Positions 9,618-18,363 of a DNA stretch of 64,000 nucleotides are shown piece by piece (the first letter of the stretch is position 1; every line of letters begins with the position of its first letter). The notes under the pieces are model-generated. The model did not search any database, was not told the DNA's origin, and saw only the letters and a program-made list of their open reading frames with translations. Origin of the DNA: CBDCZI01 sp965224495 (GTDB taxonomy: Bacteria; Bacteroidota; Bacteroidia; Cytophagales; JAAEPT01); contig CBDCZI010000015.1 of NCBI GenBank assembly GCA_965224495.1, positions 1 to 64,000 on the forward strand, in the 5' to 3' direction. The translations under genes and the position numbers were made by a program.

Positions 9618-9968
9618 ATGATAGAAGGATTAATAGCAAATGCACGAGTTACTGCTGGAGGAAGAAAGTTTTATACTTCAGAACAAAAATCATATATTGT
9701 GTCAGAATGGGAATCATCAGGATTAACCTGTCCTGAGTTCTGTAGAAGATATGGATTTATTGCCAGTCAAATTTATAAATGGAGGAATGACGCTAAAAGA
9801 GGTGCTGTTATGGGAATTAAAAACAAGGGTGAGTTACACTCTAAAATTGAGTTAGATGTTTTAAAGAGAGAAAACGAAGAGCTAAAAAAGGCTTTAGGTG
9901 AATCTGCTTTTCACATCACTATTCTAAAAAAAAAGTTAGAACTGGACAGACTAAAAAACAAGAAGTAG
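9618..9968 (+). CDS. IS transposase OrfA (copy A)
   Basis: 116-residue DNA-binding subunit of the IS3-family transposase. Residues 15-60 form a helix-turn-helix (SEQKSYIVSEWESSGLTCPEFCRRYG, then IYKWRNDAKRG) and residues 75-115 a leucine-zipper-like coiled coil. Near the 3' end lies a run of nine A followed by G (9926-9935), a slippery site of the kind used by IS3 elements for -1 frameshifting. A -1 shift there leads into an open frame running through 9968-10006 into OrfB, so a fused OrfAB transposase is expected. The fusion is inferred, the run is seen. Confidence 0.9.
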   Translation: MIEGLIANARVTAGGRKFYTSEQKSYIVSEWESSGLTCPEFCRRYGFIASQIYKWRNDAKRGAVMGIKNKGELHSKIELDVLKRENEELKKALGESAFHITILKKKLELDRLKNKK

Positions 9969-10006
9969 AATCTTTTGCTACCGAGTTTGACACTACTTTA
10001 AATAAG

Positions 10007-10813
10007 ATGATAGAAATACTAGGGTTACCACGTTCGACTGTTTTTTACAAAAAAAAGTCTTATCCGAAAAGGAAAAGAACTCAACGTAAAGTTGTTTCTG
10101 ATAAGCTTAAAAAAGCGGTGTTAGAAATAGTTAAAAAGAAAGCTACTTACGGAGTACCACGAGTTCTAGCGATTTTAAAGCGTGATTATGGTATCTATGA
10201 AACAAAATATCTAGTTCATCGATTTATGAAAGAAGAGGGGTTGCTTATTAAAAAGAACAGAACACGAGGTAGTAATAGAGCGCATACAGGAAAGGTTTCT
10301 GTTGAAAAATCTAACACTCGTTGGGCAAGTGATATTACTTCCATAAAATGTTGGAACGGTGAGAAGTTACGAGTAGCAATTGTAATTGATTGTTGTGACC
10401 GTTCAATTATATCCTGGAAAGCAGGTGCTCACATGCAGGCTTGTGATATTGAATTGATGGTTCAAGAAGCATTGTTTAATCGATTTGGAGAGAGTTTACC
10501 TGAGAGAGATAAATTGGAACTCCTTCATGATAATGGACCTGAATACATAGAGAAAGGTTTGAGAAAACAATTAAATAAATGGGGACTAAAGGATTGTAAT
10601 ACCCCTACATATTCTCCACAATCAAATGGAATTTGTGAGTCGTTTAACGGCACCTTTAAAAGAGATTACGTTTATGAAAATTGCTTAGATACACCAAAAA
10701 TTGTAATGGATAAATTACATGAATGGTTTGAGGATTATAATAATTATGCTCCACACTCAGCTTTAAATATGAAAACACCACAAGAATTGTATAACTTTGA
10801 AATAGCTGCTTAA
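10007..10813 (+). CDS. IS transposase OrfB, DDE integrase core (copy A)
   Basis: Catalytic half of the IS2-group transposase, 268 residues from its ATG. An HTH_21-like N-terminus (ATYGVPRVLAILKRDYGI) is followed by an RNase-H-fold rve domain with the DD(35)E triad D109 (RWASDITS), D175 (LLHDNGPEY) and E211 (SNGICESFNG). The segments RAHTGKVSVEKSN, NGEKLRVAIVIDCCDR and the end FEDYNNYAPHSALNM match the IS2 group. All catalytic residues are intact, so the copy should be active. Translation is probably by frameshift from OrfA rather than from the internal ATG. Confidence 0.93.
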   Translation: MIEILGLPRSTVFYKKKSYPKRKRTQRKVVSDKLKKAVLEIVKKKATYGVPRVLAILKRDYGIYETKYLVHRFMKEEGLLIKKNRTRGSNRAHTGKVSVEKSNTRWASDITSIKCWNGEKLRVAIVIDCCDRSIISWKAGAHMQACDIELMVQEALFNRFGESLPERDKLELLHDNGPEYIEKGLRKQLNKWGLKDCNTPTYSPQSNGICESFNGTFKRDYVYENCLDTPKIVMDKLHEWFEDYNNYAPHSALNMKTPQELYNFEIAA

Positions 10814-10841
10814 CTAGTCCAACTTTTTATCGGTAAGAGCA

Positions 10842-12115
10842 AATTTAATTGCCATAGTATAATCTTGAATAGCTTTTTTATAATTACCTAAGATTTTTTC
10901 CAGTCCCGCTCTCCAATAATACCTATCAGCATTTGTAGCATCCAATTTAATCGCTTTTGAATAATCTTCAATAGCACCTCGGTAATCCTTTAAATTCTTT
11001 TTTGCAGTTCCTCTATTATTATAAGCATCAACATAATACGGGTTCATTTTAATAGCCATATTTAAGTCTTCAATAGCCCCTTTATAATCTCCTGTATCAT
11101 CTTTAACCCAAGCTCTCCCAAAATAGCCGCTAGCATTTTGAGGGTTTAATTCTATAACTTTTGAAAAATCATTAATTGCACTCATGTAACTCTTCAAATC
11201 CAATTTCACCCAAGCCCTATCATAATAAGCATCCTCATTTTCGGAGTCTAATTTAATTGCTTTGTCATAATCTTTCAACGCTCCATCATAATCTTCAAGG
11301 TCACTTTTTGCATTCGCTCTATTATAATAAGCCCGACTACTTTTTGGATTAAATCGAATATTTTTGTTATGATCTAAGAGTGAGCCGTGCAGGTTATTTA
11401 ACTCCGCTTTTGCATTTGCTCTATTTAGGTAAGCTTTTTTTGATAACGGATTAAGTTCTATTGCTTTGTTGTAGTCTATAATAGCTAAAGAATCATTACC
11501 CAAATTAGAGTACATACACCCTCTATCAAAATAATTCAGGTCCTTCGTTGAGTCTAATTCAATTGCTTTACCGTAATCTATTACTGCTTCACCATAAAGT
11601 TGTAAGTTAAATTTATCATATGCTCGATTAGAATAATAAACAGCGTCATTGGTATCTAAAGATATTGCAATATCATAATCTTTTATTGCCTCTTCGAAAT
11701 TGCTAAGTTCCCCTTTTGCAATCGCTCGATTATAATATAGTGCACTATGGTTAGTATCTATCTTAATCGCCCTACTGTAATCCTCTATAGCTGCTTGATT
11801 GCTATCTAAGTCTAAGTAAATATTTCCTCGGAAATGAAACACTAAAGGATCGTTAGGATTTAACTTTATTGCTTTGTTTAAATCTTCTTTTGCAGATTTA
11901 TACTCTTTTAATTCGTATTTGGCACAAGCTCGTTTATGGTAAGCGTTCGTGAAGTTTGAATCAAGTGAAATTGCTTTAGAGTATTTTTTTATCGCTCTTT
12001 TATACTTTTGAGTATTTCTTAATTTAATCCCTTGTTGGTAATAATCTTCGGCAGATTGTGTGTAAGCTGCCAAGCTACCGAGTAGCATAATCATTAATGC
12101 AAAAAAGAATTTCAT
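10842..12115 (-). pseudogene. TPR-repeat protein, 5' part, interrupted by IS copy A
   Basis: Secreted or periplasmic tetratricopeptide-repeat protein. A signal peptide (MKFFFALMIMLLGSLAAYTQS) precedes about eleven to twelve near-contiguous 34-residue TPRs with the pattern A(Y/F)YNRA..K..L..Y..AI.DY.KAI.LD. The frame enters the IS after AIK and now ends inside it at 10814, adding a short foreign tail (FALTDKKLD). The native 3' end is at 9403-9563; the restored protein would be 476 residues. Because nearly all repeats remain, the truncated product might still fold. Function of the family member is unknown; TPRs mediate protein-protein contacts. Confidence 0.9.
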
Positions 12116-12423
12116 ACAAATTTGTTTTTTTTTGCAATCTCATAAAAAAACAGCTAACTATCAATTAAATAAAAGAATTATAATCCATCATATGCCCTAT
12201 TCGGTTTTATAGTCTTTCGGAGATACCTCTATCAAACCTCAAATAAGAGTAAGGGTAAAAGTACTTATGCCTGTCTTTGAATAAGATTACTACAAATGAA
12301 ATAAATACCTCGGTAAAAACGTCTAATTATTCATAAATAGTAGTAATTTAGAAGATTGTAAGCGAAGCGCTAAAAGCACAACAAATAGGTCTATGACCTC
12401 AAACCAATAAAGAGTAAAAAAGG
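12116..12423. other. intergenic region between divergent TPR and exbB genes
   Basis: About 300 bases without a credible gene. It is AT-rich and must hold the promoters of the leftward TPR gene and the rightward exbB cluster. I see no exact TAnnTTTG box with a correctly spaced TTG and no strong hairpin or repeat. Confidence 0.5.
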
Positions 12424-13245
12424 ATGAAAAAGTTTATACTAATTTTATGTTCCGCATTATTGATGGGAACGTCAGTTTTTGCAAATGAAGAGGTAAAAGC
12501 CACAGCTAAAGTCGAGCAAGTAGCCGATACAATAAAAGAAGCAGTTGCTCCTGTAGTCAAAAAAGAGGAAGTGAAAGTTCCTGCTGTCAAGGCTGAAAAA
12601 CAAGAAATTAGAGAAATTATCAAACAAAAATTCATTGAAGGTGGTGTAGGTTTTATGTCTATCGTTCTTATTTGTTTGATTTTTGGTTTAGCGATTTCTA
12701 TCGAACGAATTATCATGCTGAGTTTAGCATCGACCAATGTGGATACCTTAGTCGGTAAATTAGAAGAGGCTTTAAATAAAGGTGGAATTGAAGAGGCGAA
12801 AGATATGCTTAAAGAAGTTCCTGGCCCTGTTGCTGCGATTTATAACCAAGGTTTGAATCGTACAGATGAAGGCTTGGAAGGTGTTGAAAAAGCGGTTATG
12901 GCTTATGGATCTATCGAAATGGGGAAATTGGAAAAAGGATTAACTTGGATTTCTTTGTTCATTTCATTAGCTCCAATGTTAGGATTTATGGGAACGGTAA
13001 TCGGTATGATTGCAGCCTTTGATTCTATTGTAACCGCTGGTACAATTGAGATTGATGAAGTAGCGAAAGGTATCAAAGTCGCACTTTTGACAACCGTTGC
13101 AGGTCTTATTGTAGCGATTATACTACAAGTGTTTTATAATTATATCGTTAGTAAAATAGATGAGGTAGTTAATCAAATGGAAGAAGGTTCTGTTTCATTA
13201 ATTGACAGCTTAATCAAACACGATTTGGTAAATAAAAAATACTAA
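12424..13245 (+). CDS. exbB: MotA/TolQ/ExbB proton channel family protein
   Basis: Proton-channel subunit that powers TonB-dependent outer-membrane uptake. The 273-residue protein has an N-terminal signal-like segment and an acidic/lysine-rich periplasmic linker (residues 20-65), as in other Bacteroidota ExbBs. Three transmembrane segments follow: GFMSIVLICLIFGLAISI, the long LTWISLFISLAPMLGFMG-TVIGMIAAF hairpin, and VALLTTVAGLIVAIILQVF. It leads a tight cluster with a small membrane protein and two ExbD proteins (gaps of 5, -4 and about 6 bases). The assignment to ExbB rather than TolQ rests on the double-ExbD context. Confidence 0.92.
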   Translation: MKKFILILCSALLMGTSVFANEEVKATAKVEQVADTIKEAVAPVVKKEEVKVPAVKAEKQEIREIIKQKFIEGGVGFMSIVLICLIFGLAISIERIIMLSLASTNVDTLVGKLEEALNKGGIEEAKDMLKEVPGPVAAIYNQGLNRTDEGLEGVEKAVMAYGSIEMGKLEKGLTWISLFISLAPMLGFMGTVIGMIAAFDSIVTAGTIEIDEVAKGIKVALLTTVAGLIVAIILQVFYNYIVSKIDEVVNQMEEGSVSLIDSLIKHDLVNKKY

Positions 13246-13250
13246 TTACG

Positions 13251-13811
13251 ATGTATAAATTAGTTAATAAATATGGGTTAATAGCCTCTTTTGGAACGGT
13301 TACCTTGTTGCTTTTAATTAGCATCGGTATCTACAACAGCCAAGAGTTTATTATTGACCCAATAAACGGAGCATTGAAAAACACAGAAGTGTACGGAATG
13401 CTCGATGGTGAGGTGATTAAAAAGGAAGCTTTAGATAAATTTGACGCAACACGTTATGCTGACAACCCTAACGAAAATGCGGATATCATCGGAAATGTCG
13501 CTCCCTTGTTAAATTTAGGTTATGGTTTACTTATTATCGGAATTATCTCTATTGTAGCGATGTTTGTGATTACAGGTTTAAAAAAACCAAAGGCATTGAA
13601 GATTTCGTTGGTGTCAATTGGCGCTTTTGTTTTACTCTATTTTATATCGAGAGGACTGGCTTCTTCAGATGTCCCTGAAAACTATTCGGTCGATACAACA
13701 AGTGATTTATTTAATCTTGCAGGTAGTTTACTAACTATGGCTTATTTATTAGGTGGTTTAGCAATTGCAAGTATTATCGGTGGTGGTGTTATAGCTTATC
13801 TCAAAAAATGA
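13251..13811 (+). CDS. small integral membrane protein between exbB and exbD
   Basis: 186-residue protein with no family I recognise. Four hydrophobic segments are visible: near residues 9-28 (GLIASFGTVTLLLLISIGIY), about 87-108 (YGLLIIGIISIVAMFVITG), about 117-134 (ISLVSIGAFVLLYFI) and the C-terminal LTMAYLLGGLAIASIIGG. A hydrophilic loop lies between the first two. It sits 5 bases after exbB and overlaps exbD by ATGA, so it is co-translated with the energy-transduction proteins and is probably an accessory part of that complex. This role is inferred from position only. Confidence 0.85.
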   Translation: MYKLVNKYGLIASFGTVTLLLLISIGIYNSQEFIIDPINGALKNTEVYGMLDGEVIKKEALDKFDATRYADNPNENADIIGNVAPLLNLGYGLLIIGIISIVAMFVITGLKKPKALKISLVSIGAFVLLYFISRGLASSDVPENYSVDTTSDLFNLAGSLLTMAYLLGGLAIASIIGGGVIAYLKK

Positions 13812-14371
13812 TAAAAGGTAAAAAATCAAGACGTGGAATAGTAGAGGTCAATGCGGGTTCGATGGCGGATGTCGCTTTCTTGTTGTTGATTTTCTTTTTA
13901 GTAGCGACAACAATCGTCAACGATAAAGCGATGAAACAAATTTTACCGCCTCATTTAGAAGAGCCTATTGATGTCAAAATTGCCGAACAAAATGTATATA
14001 ATATTATCATCAATAATTCTAATGGCTTATTGGTTGAAGATAAATTGATGCAATTGCGTCAAATACGAGCAAAAACGAAAGCGTTCATTACCAACAACGG
14101 AAAAGACGCTAATTTATCTGATAGCCCTGAAGAAGCGATTGTATCGATTAAAGGATTTAGAGGGACAGATTACGGTTTTTACGTGCAGGTATATAATGAA
14201 ATACACGCTGCTTACGATGAGTTACGAGCCGAGAAATTAGGGCTTTCGATGCGAGACTATTTGGATTTGGTAAGTACCGACGCCAAAGAGTTATCCGAAC
14301 AACAAATTGATGCAATTAATAGAGTGAAAAAACTTTATCCTTTGCGATTTTCTGAAGCAGAACAAGAGTAA
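13808..14371 (+). CDS. exbD: ExbD/TolR family biopolymer transport protein, first copy
   Basis: Periplasmic-facing partner of ExbB with one N-terminal transmembrane helix (ADVAFLLLIFFLVATTIV) whose aspartate in GSMADVAFLL is the conserved proton-pathway residue. The periplasmic domain of about 140 residues is longer than in E. coli ExbD and ends in a lysine/glutamate-rich tail. It overlaps the preceding gene by 4 bases. Two different ExbD proteins in tandem is a common Bacteroidota arrangement. Confidence 0.92.
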   Translation: MIKGKKSRRGIVEVNAGSMADVAFLLLIFFLVATTIVNDKAMKQILPPHLEEPIDVKIAEQNVYNIIINNSNGLLVEDKLMQLRQIRAKTKAFITNNGKDANLSDSPEEAIVSIKGFRGTDYGFYVQVYNEIHAAYDELRAEKLGLSMRDYLDLVSTDAKELSEQQIDAINRVKKLYPLRFSEAEQE

Positions 14372-14377
14372 TTGATT

Positions 14378-14836
14378 ATGCAGGGATTTAAGAAAAAAAC
14401 GAAAACAAGCCAAGAAATACCAACGGCAGCTTTGCCTGATATTATCTTTATTTTATTGTTTTTCTTTATGGTAGCAACAAAAGAGCGACCAAAAGAACCA
14501 CTACTTAAAATCAGAGCACCAAAACTAACGCAGTTAGAAAAGACAGGAAAAGAACCTGATGAATATATGGTGTTTTTTGTTGGTCAACCAAAGAACAGCT
14601 CTTTTGGACAAGGATCAAAGATCTTTGTTGATGATGCCATGATCGGTATCCACGAAATTAGCTCATTGATCACCACACGTAGAATAGCCTTAAAAGAACG
14701 TGCAAACCTATTAAAAGCACGTATCAAATCGGACAGAGGTGTAAAACTGGGTGTGATTATCGACATAAAAAAAGAACTCCGAAAAGAAGGAGTTTTCCGT
14801 GTTGAATACGAAGGTATCGAGTCAAGTGCTTTATAG
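14378..14836 (+). CDS. exbD: ExbD/TolR family biopolymer transport protein, second copy
   Basis: Second ExbD of the cluster, 152 residues from ATG 14378; a TTG start 6 bases earlier is possible but abuts the previous stop. The helix ALPDIIFILLFFFMVATKE carries the conserved aspartate after ALP. The periplasmic domain (KIRAPKLTQLEKTGKEP...VIIDIKKELRKEGVFRVEYEG) differs clearly from the first copy, so this is not a recent duplication; the two probably form a heteromer around ExbB. Last gene of the cluster. Confidence 0.91.
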   Translation: MQGFKKKTKTSQEIPTAALPDIIFILLFFFMVATKERPKEPLLKIRAPKLTQLEKTGKEPDEYMVFFVGQPKNSSFGQGSKIFVDDAMIGIHEISSLITTRRIALKERANLLKARIKSDRGVKLGVIIDIKKELRKEGVFRVEYEGIESSAL

Positions 14837-14844
14837 TTTTTGAA

Positions 14845-16179
14845 TTACTCTTTAATGAATTTTTTAGTATAATACCCTCCTTTAAAAAGGTAGATATTTA
14901 CAAAATAAATTCCTTTAGGTAAAAAACTTGTGTCTATTTGAGTAACTGTACTTTCTAATAGTTGAATACCTAAACTATTGTAAATAACAACACGACTGAT
15001 TTGTTCATACGGTGTAATGTTTAGTGTTGAATTTACAGGATTTGGATAAACTATAAATTCAGCTTCTATTCCCTCATTCATTCCCGTAGACAAACAGTCC
15101 ACGGCACACCAATTACGAGCATTCAATTCGCACAATATACCATCATAAGCCAATTTGCTTGTACCACTATTAGCCCACGTCCGAACACCTAAAGTTCGTA
15201 AATACTCAACAAACGCAAGGTCTGTGAGATTAAACTCCAAGGCTAATTCATCTGCTTTTGCTTGTGACCAATCAGTTAATTTGAATAATGAAATGTATTT
15301 GACATTAGCATAATCTGTATCCCAAGCAGTAAATACATTTTGAAAAAACTCCATTTGTTTGGTTTCATTACTATTGCAATGTGTACTTGTCGAATAACCG
15401 CATTCAACAAAATAAATCGGTTGACTCACATCGTTATAGATAGCTACAAGTGCCGGGAAATCGCTTACCGGTGCAGTCGGTGACTTCATCGTAAAGTCAT
15501 TGTTTAATGGGTAATAAGTTGTTGCAACAATATCTAATCCCTCATTAACGTATTTACATAACGGCTTTGTTGTGTTATCAGTCAAACCTTTGTAAGTAAA
15601 TGTTGTTTCTACCTTCAAGTCCGTTCCGTGCATATCAAAATAAAGTTGTTTAGCATAAGGAACAACAGCATCTAAAAAGGTTTTATAATAGTTGTATTGC
15701 ACAGGATCAGTTCCAAACCTTGCATCGTGTTCGTTACCGATAGTAAGTGCTTCTAATTCTATGTTTGGAATATGTTTAAAAACCGTATCTAGTAATACTT
15801 TAAACCGTCTAATCATTAGCGGCGTGTAGAAATCTACTCCCATTAGTTCAGAAGGTGTTTGTTTGAGACTGGAATAAATAGGTGATATTTGTAACTCTAA
15901 TTTGGTATTGAAGGCTGGAAAATAAATATTTGCAGCATCTAACCTACTACCAATATAAGCATCGTCAAACTGTCCTGTGTCTGGCTCTAATCGCGACCAA
16001 CGCACAGCCATATGAGTTGTGGACATACAAGCTGTTTTAGATAAGGTGAAAGCAGCATCATAATCATTGTCTTCGGCGACGTCTATTTGCCAAGAAAGTG
16101 TACGGTCTCCTCTGGCTAATTGAGCAAATGAATGTGAGAAAGAGAACAGAATAAATAAAATTAGTGTTACTTTTTTCAT
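14845..16179 (-). CDS. T9SS-exported glycoside hydrolase-like TIM-barrel protein
   Basis: Secreted protein with a signal peptide (MKKVTLILFILFSFSHSFAQ), which is why I start at the internal ATG rather than ten codons upstream. The body (residues 25-360) looks like a clan-A TIM-barrel glycosidase: EALTIGNEHDARFG contains the NE pair typical of the acid/base, and IYFVECGYS could supply the nucleophile on a later strand. The C-terminal 75 residues form a type A T9SS sorting domain (FIVYPNPVNSTLNI...LPKGIYFVNIYL). It may resemble GH53-type enzymes, but substrate is not assignable. Cysteine pairs (LCELNARNWCAVDC) suggest disulfides. Confidence 0.8.
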   Translation of the reverse strand: MKKVTLILFILFSFSHSFAQLARGDRTLSWQIDVAEDNDYDAAFTLSKTACMSTTHMAVRWSRLEPDTGQFDDAYIGSRLDAANIYFPAFNTKLELQISPIYSSLKQTPSELMGVDFYTPLMIRRFKVLLDTVFKHIPNIELEALTIGNEHDARFGTDPVQYNYYKTFLDAVVPYAKQLYFDMHGTDLKVETTFTYKGLTDNTTKPLCKYVNEGLDIVATTYYPLNNDFTMKSPTAPVSDFPALVAIYNDVSQPIYFVECGYSTSTHCNSNETKQMEFFQNVFTAWDTDYANVKYISLFKLTDWSQAKADELALEFNLTDLAFVEYLRTLGVRTWANSGTSKLAYDGILCELNARNWCAVDCLSTGMNEGIEAEFIVYPNPVNSTLNITPYEQISRVVIYNSLGIQLLESTVTQIDTSFLPKGIYFVNIYLFKGGYYTKKFIKE

Positions 16180-16259
16180 CTGGCTAGTGACTTGTTTAAA
16201 CAACAATGTACGTTTTATTTAGGTACGAAAAAAAGATTCTCCACGACTAACAAAAAAAA

Positions 16260-16288
16260 GGGCTATTCAAAATGTTTTTGAATAGCCC
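16260..16288. terminator. bidirectional intrinsic terminator
   Basis: 13-bp perfect stem (16260-16272 with 16276-16288) containing GGGCTATTC, 3-base loop, preceded by eight A and followed by six T, so it can serve both strands. It lies between the start of the glycosidase-like gene and the end of prs, and terminates leftward prs transcription. Confidence 0.85.
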
Positions 16289-16312
16289 TTTTTTAAAAGT
16301 TATAAAATAATC

Positions 16313-17251
16313 TTAAAAAGCTTTTTCGTTAAGCTCTTTGATACTTTTATTTCTCATCAAATGCGATATTGCGTTAGCTATAATCACATCACAACTCACT
16401 TTAATTATTTTTTCACTTTCTATATTTACTGCAACTGTATCTGTAATAAATACGTTTTTAAGAGGTGATGCCTCAATACGCTCGACTGCAGGACCTGACA
16501 ACAGACCGTGTGTACAGTAAGCCGTTACAGACAAAGCACCTTCTTCCATAATCAATTCAGATGCTTTACACAACGTTCCCGCTGTATCAATCATATCATC
16601 GATAATGACTACATTTTTACCAGAAACGTCTCCGATAATCTCCATATTAGCAACTTGATTGGCTTTCAAACGCTCTTTATGGATAACTGCCATTTCAGTA
16701 TTCAATAATTTTTTATATTGTTTGATACGTTTTAACCCTCCAAAATCGGGAGAACATAAACATAAATTTTCGATATTTTGGTCACGAATATGTTTAGCAA
16801 ATAAATTTGCTGTATCTAAGTGATCAACAGGTATTTTGAAAAACCCTTCGATACTATTTGTATGTAAATCAATCGTAATCACACGATCAGCACCTGCTTG
16901 CTGAATAAAATCAGCAACCAAACGAGAAGCGATAGAGGTACGTTCGGCATCCTTTCTTTCCTGACGAGAGTGAGGTAAATAAGGTATTACACAAATAATT
17001 TCTTTTGCAGAAGCACGACGTGCAGCATCGATAGCTAAAAACAACTCGAATAAATTTTCATAAGGCATATTTGCCTGAGCTAAAATAGCGATAGATTTAC
17101 CACGAATAGACTCTTCGAACTTAACAAAAACTTCGCCATCAGAAAACACCTGCGAATGGTATAACCCAACAGGAATATTCAATTGATTAGCAACACTTGT
17201 TACTAGCTCTTTTGAATTTAGTGTACCGAATAACTTAAATCCCTCAATCAT
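16313..17251 (-). CDS. prs: ribose-phosphate pyrophosphokinase
   Basis: Makes PRPP from ribose-5-phosphate and ATP for nucleotide, histidine and tryptophan synthesis. 312 residues, the standard length. Visible motifs are the catalytic-flexible region EERKDAERTS-like stretch RQERKDAERTSIASRLVA, the metal/ATP segment VITIDLHTNSIEGFF and the PRPP-binding loop VVIIDDMIDTAGTLCKA. A promoter-like pair (TTG at 17303-17301, TAATTTTG at 17278-17271 on the minus strand) lies just upstream and a strong terminator follows, so it is probably monocistronic. Confidence 0.96.
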   Translation of the reverse strand: MIEGFKLFGTLNSKELVTSVANQLNIPVGLYHSQVFSDGEVFVKFEESIRGKSIAILAQANMPYENLFELFLAIDAARRASAKEIICVIPYLPHSRQERKDAERTSIASRLVADFIQQAGADRVITIDLHTNSIEGFFKIPVDHLDTANLFAKHIRDQNIENLCLCSPDFGGLKRIKQYKKLLNTEMAVIHKERLKANQVANMEIIGDVSGKNVVIIDDMIDTAGTLCKASELIMEEGALSVTAYCTHGLLSGPAVERIEASPLKNVFITDTVAVNIESEKIIKVSCDVIIANAISHLMRNKSIKELNEKAF

Positions 17252-17270
17252 AATAATTAGTATTAAGTTT

Positions 17271-17303
17271 CAAAATTAGCACTTTTATAGGTAAGTAAAT
17301 CAA
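17271..17303 (-). promoter_or_regulatory. candidate prs promoter
   Basis: On the minus strand TTG (17303-17301) and TAATTTTG (17278-17271) are separated by 22 bases, matching the Bacteroidota TTG / TAnnTTTG pattern. The gene starts 20 bases downstream of the -7 box. Confidence 0.5.
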
Positions 17304-17466
17304 TAACAGAAAAGAATGTTGTCCACATTTTGACTTATTAATAAAAATAGGCTTTTACCCTTAGACAAATACCTTTTGTAGATAGACAAAATTAACTTTG
17401 CAAAGTAAAACAATCCCCTAAACCTTATTTTTTCGTATAAAAGCAAGTACCAACAGTTGGTCATTT

Positions 17467-18363
17467 ATGAAAGTTTTATTGACAGGAGCAAACGGATACA
17501 TTGGCAGACAATTACTAACAAGGCTCATTGCTGAAAAACACGAAGTGGTTTGCGTAGTTAGAAACGCAAAAAAACTACAACTACATAAAACCATTTTAAA
17601 AGAAATAACGGTGGTTGAAGTTGATTTCTCACGTCCCTTTGACCCTGAAATACTACCTTCGTCTATAGATATTGCCTACTTCCTTATTCACGGCATGTAT
17701 AGTGGTTCTCATTTCGAAGACAACGAACAAGCTATTGCTCAACGTTTCCGTACCTATGTTGACATAGCCAACGTTAAACAGGTTATTTATTTGGGACGGA
17801 TTTGCAATTCAGAGTGCCTACCTCCTATCCACCGAGCAAGTTTAAATGTCGAAACAGAACTACAAAAAGGTCAATACGCTCTCACTGTTCTCCGTGCAGG
17901 GCTTATTATTGGAGAAGGTAGCTATTCGTTTGAAATTATGCGAGAACTCATTAAAGGACTACCCCTTATCCTTACGTCAAAATGGATAAAAAGCAAATGT
18001 GAACCTATTGCAACTACCAATGTCTTGGATTATTTAATAGGAGTAATGCACAAACCAGCTTACTACAACCACCAATATGACATCAGTGGTATACGTACAA
18101 TTTCATACGAAAGCATGATACACGCTTATGCTCATCACATAGGAAAGCCTCAACGAATTTTTACTATCCCATTTTTTTCACCACAAATTTCGTCTTATTT
18201 ATTACGAATCACCACCGCTACAGTTCCTGCTTTGGCAGATCACTTAGTTTACAGTCTTATTGATGATTTGATTGGCGAAAAAAACAACTTAGCAGAAGAA
18301 TTGAATATCGACATCTACGATTTCAAGGAAGCTCTAATCAAAATATTAGAGGGGCACAATTAA
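17467..18363 (+). CDS. NAD(P)-binding atypical SDR family protein
   Basis: 298-residue Rossmann-fold protein. The N-terminal dinucleotide motif TGANGYIGRQLL (GxxGxxG) is followed by the NADP-type basic stretch VVRNAKKLQ. The rest resembles the NmrA-like/atypical SDR group that has lost the classic YxxxK dyad; typical members act on unknown small molecules or bind NADP(H) without catalysis. The end overlaps the convergent birA by 4 bases. A TAACTTTG box at 17393-17400 could be its -7 element, though the nearest TTTG is only 14 bases upstream. Confidence 0.8.
   Translation: MKVLLTGANGYIGRQLLTRLIAEKHEVVCVVRNAKKLQLHKTILKEITVVEVDFSRPFDPEILPSSIDIAYFLIHGMYSGSHFEDNEQAIAQRFRTYVDIANVKQVIYLGRICNSECLPPIHRASLNVETELQKGQYALTVLRAGLIIGEGSYSFEIMRELIKGLPLILTSKWIKSKCEPIATTNVLDYLIGVMHKPAYYNHQYDISGIRTISYESMIHAYAHHIGKPQRIFTIPFFSPQISSYLLRITTATVPALADHLVYSLIDDLIGEKNNLAEELNIDIYDFKEALIKILEGHN

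Larger units (their letters stand above)
9564..10841 (+). mobile_element. IS3-family (IS2-group) insertion sequence, copy A
   Basis: Complete 1278-bp element. Imperfect terminal inverted repeats begin TGTTCTTAACCGATTTAAAA on the left and, on the opposite strand of the right end, TGCTCTTACCGATAAAAAGT, both continuing into GTTGGACTAG. It is flanked by a perfect 4-bp target duplication AATT (9560-9563 and 10842-10845). Two consecutive frames encode OrfA and OrfB. The same element occurs at 42895-44172 (inverted) and 56127-57404, with identical predicted proteins, so transposition was recent. It interrupts the TPR gene near its 3' end. I cannot name it without an ISfinder comparison. Confidence 0.95.
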
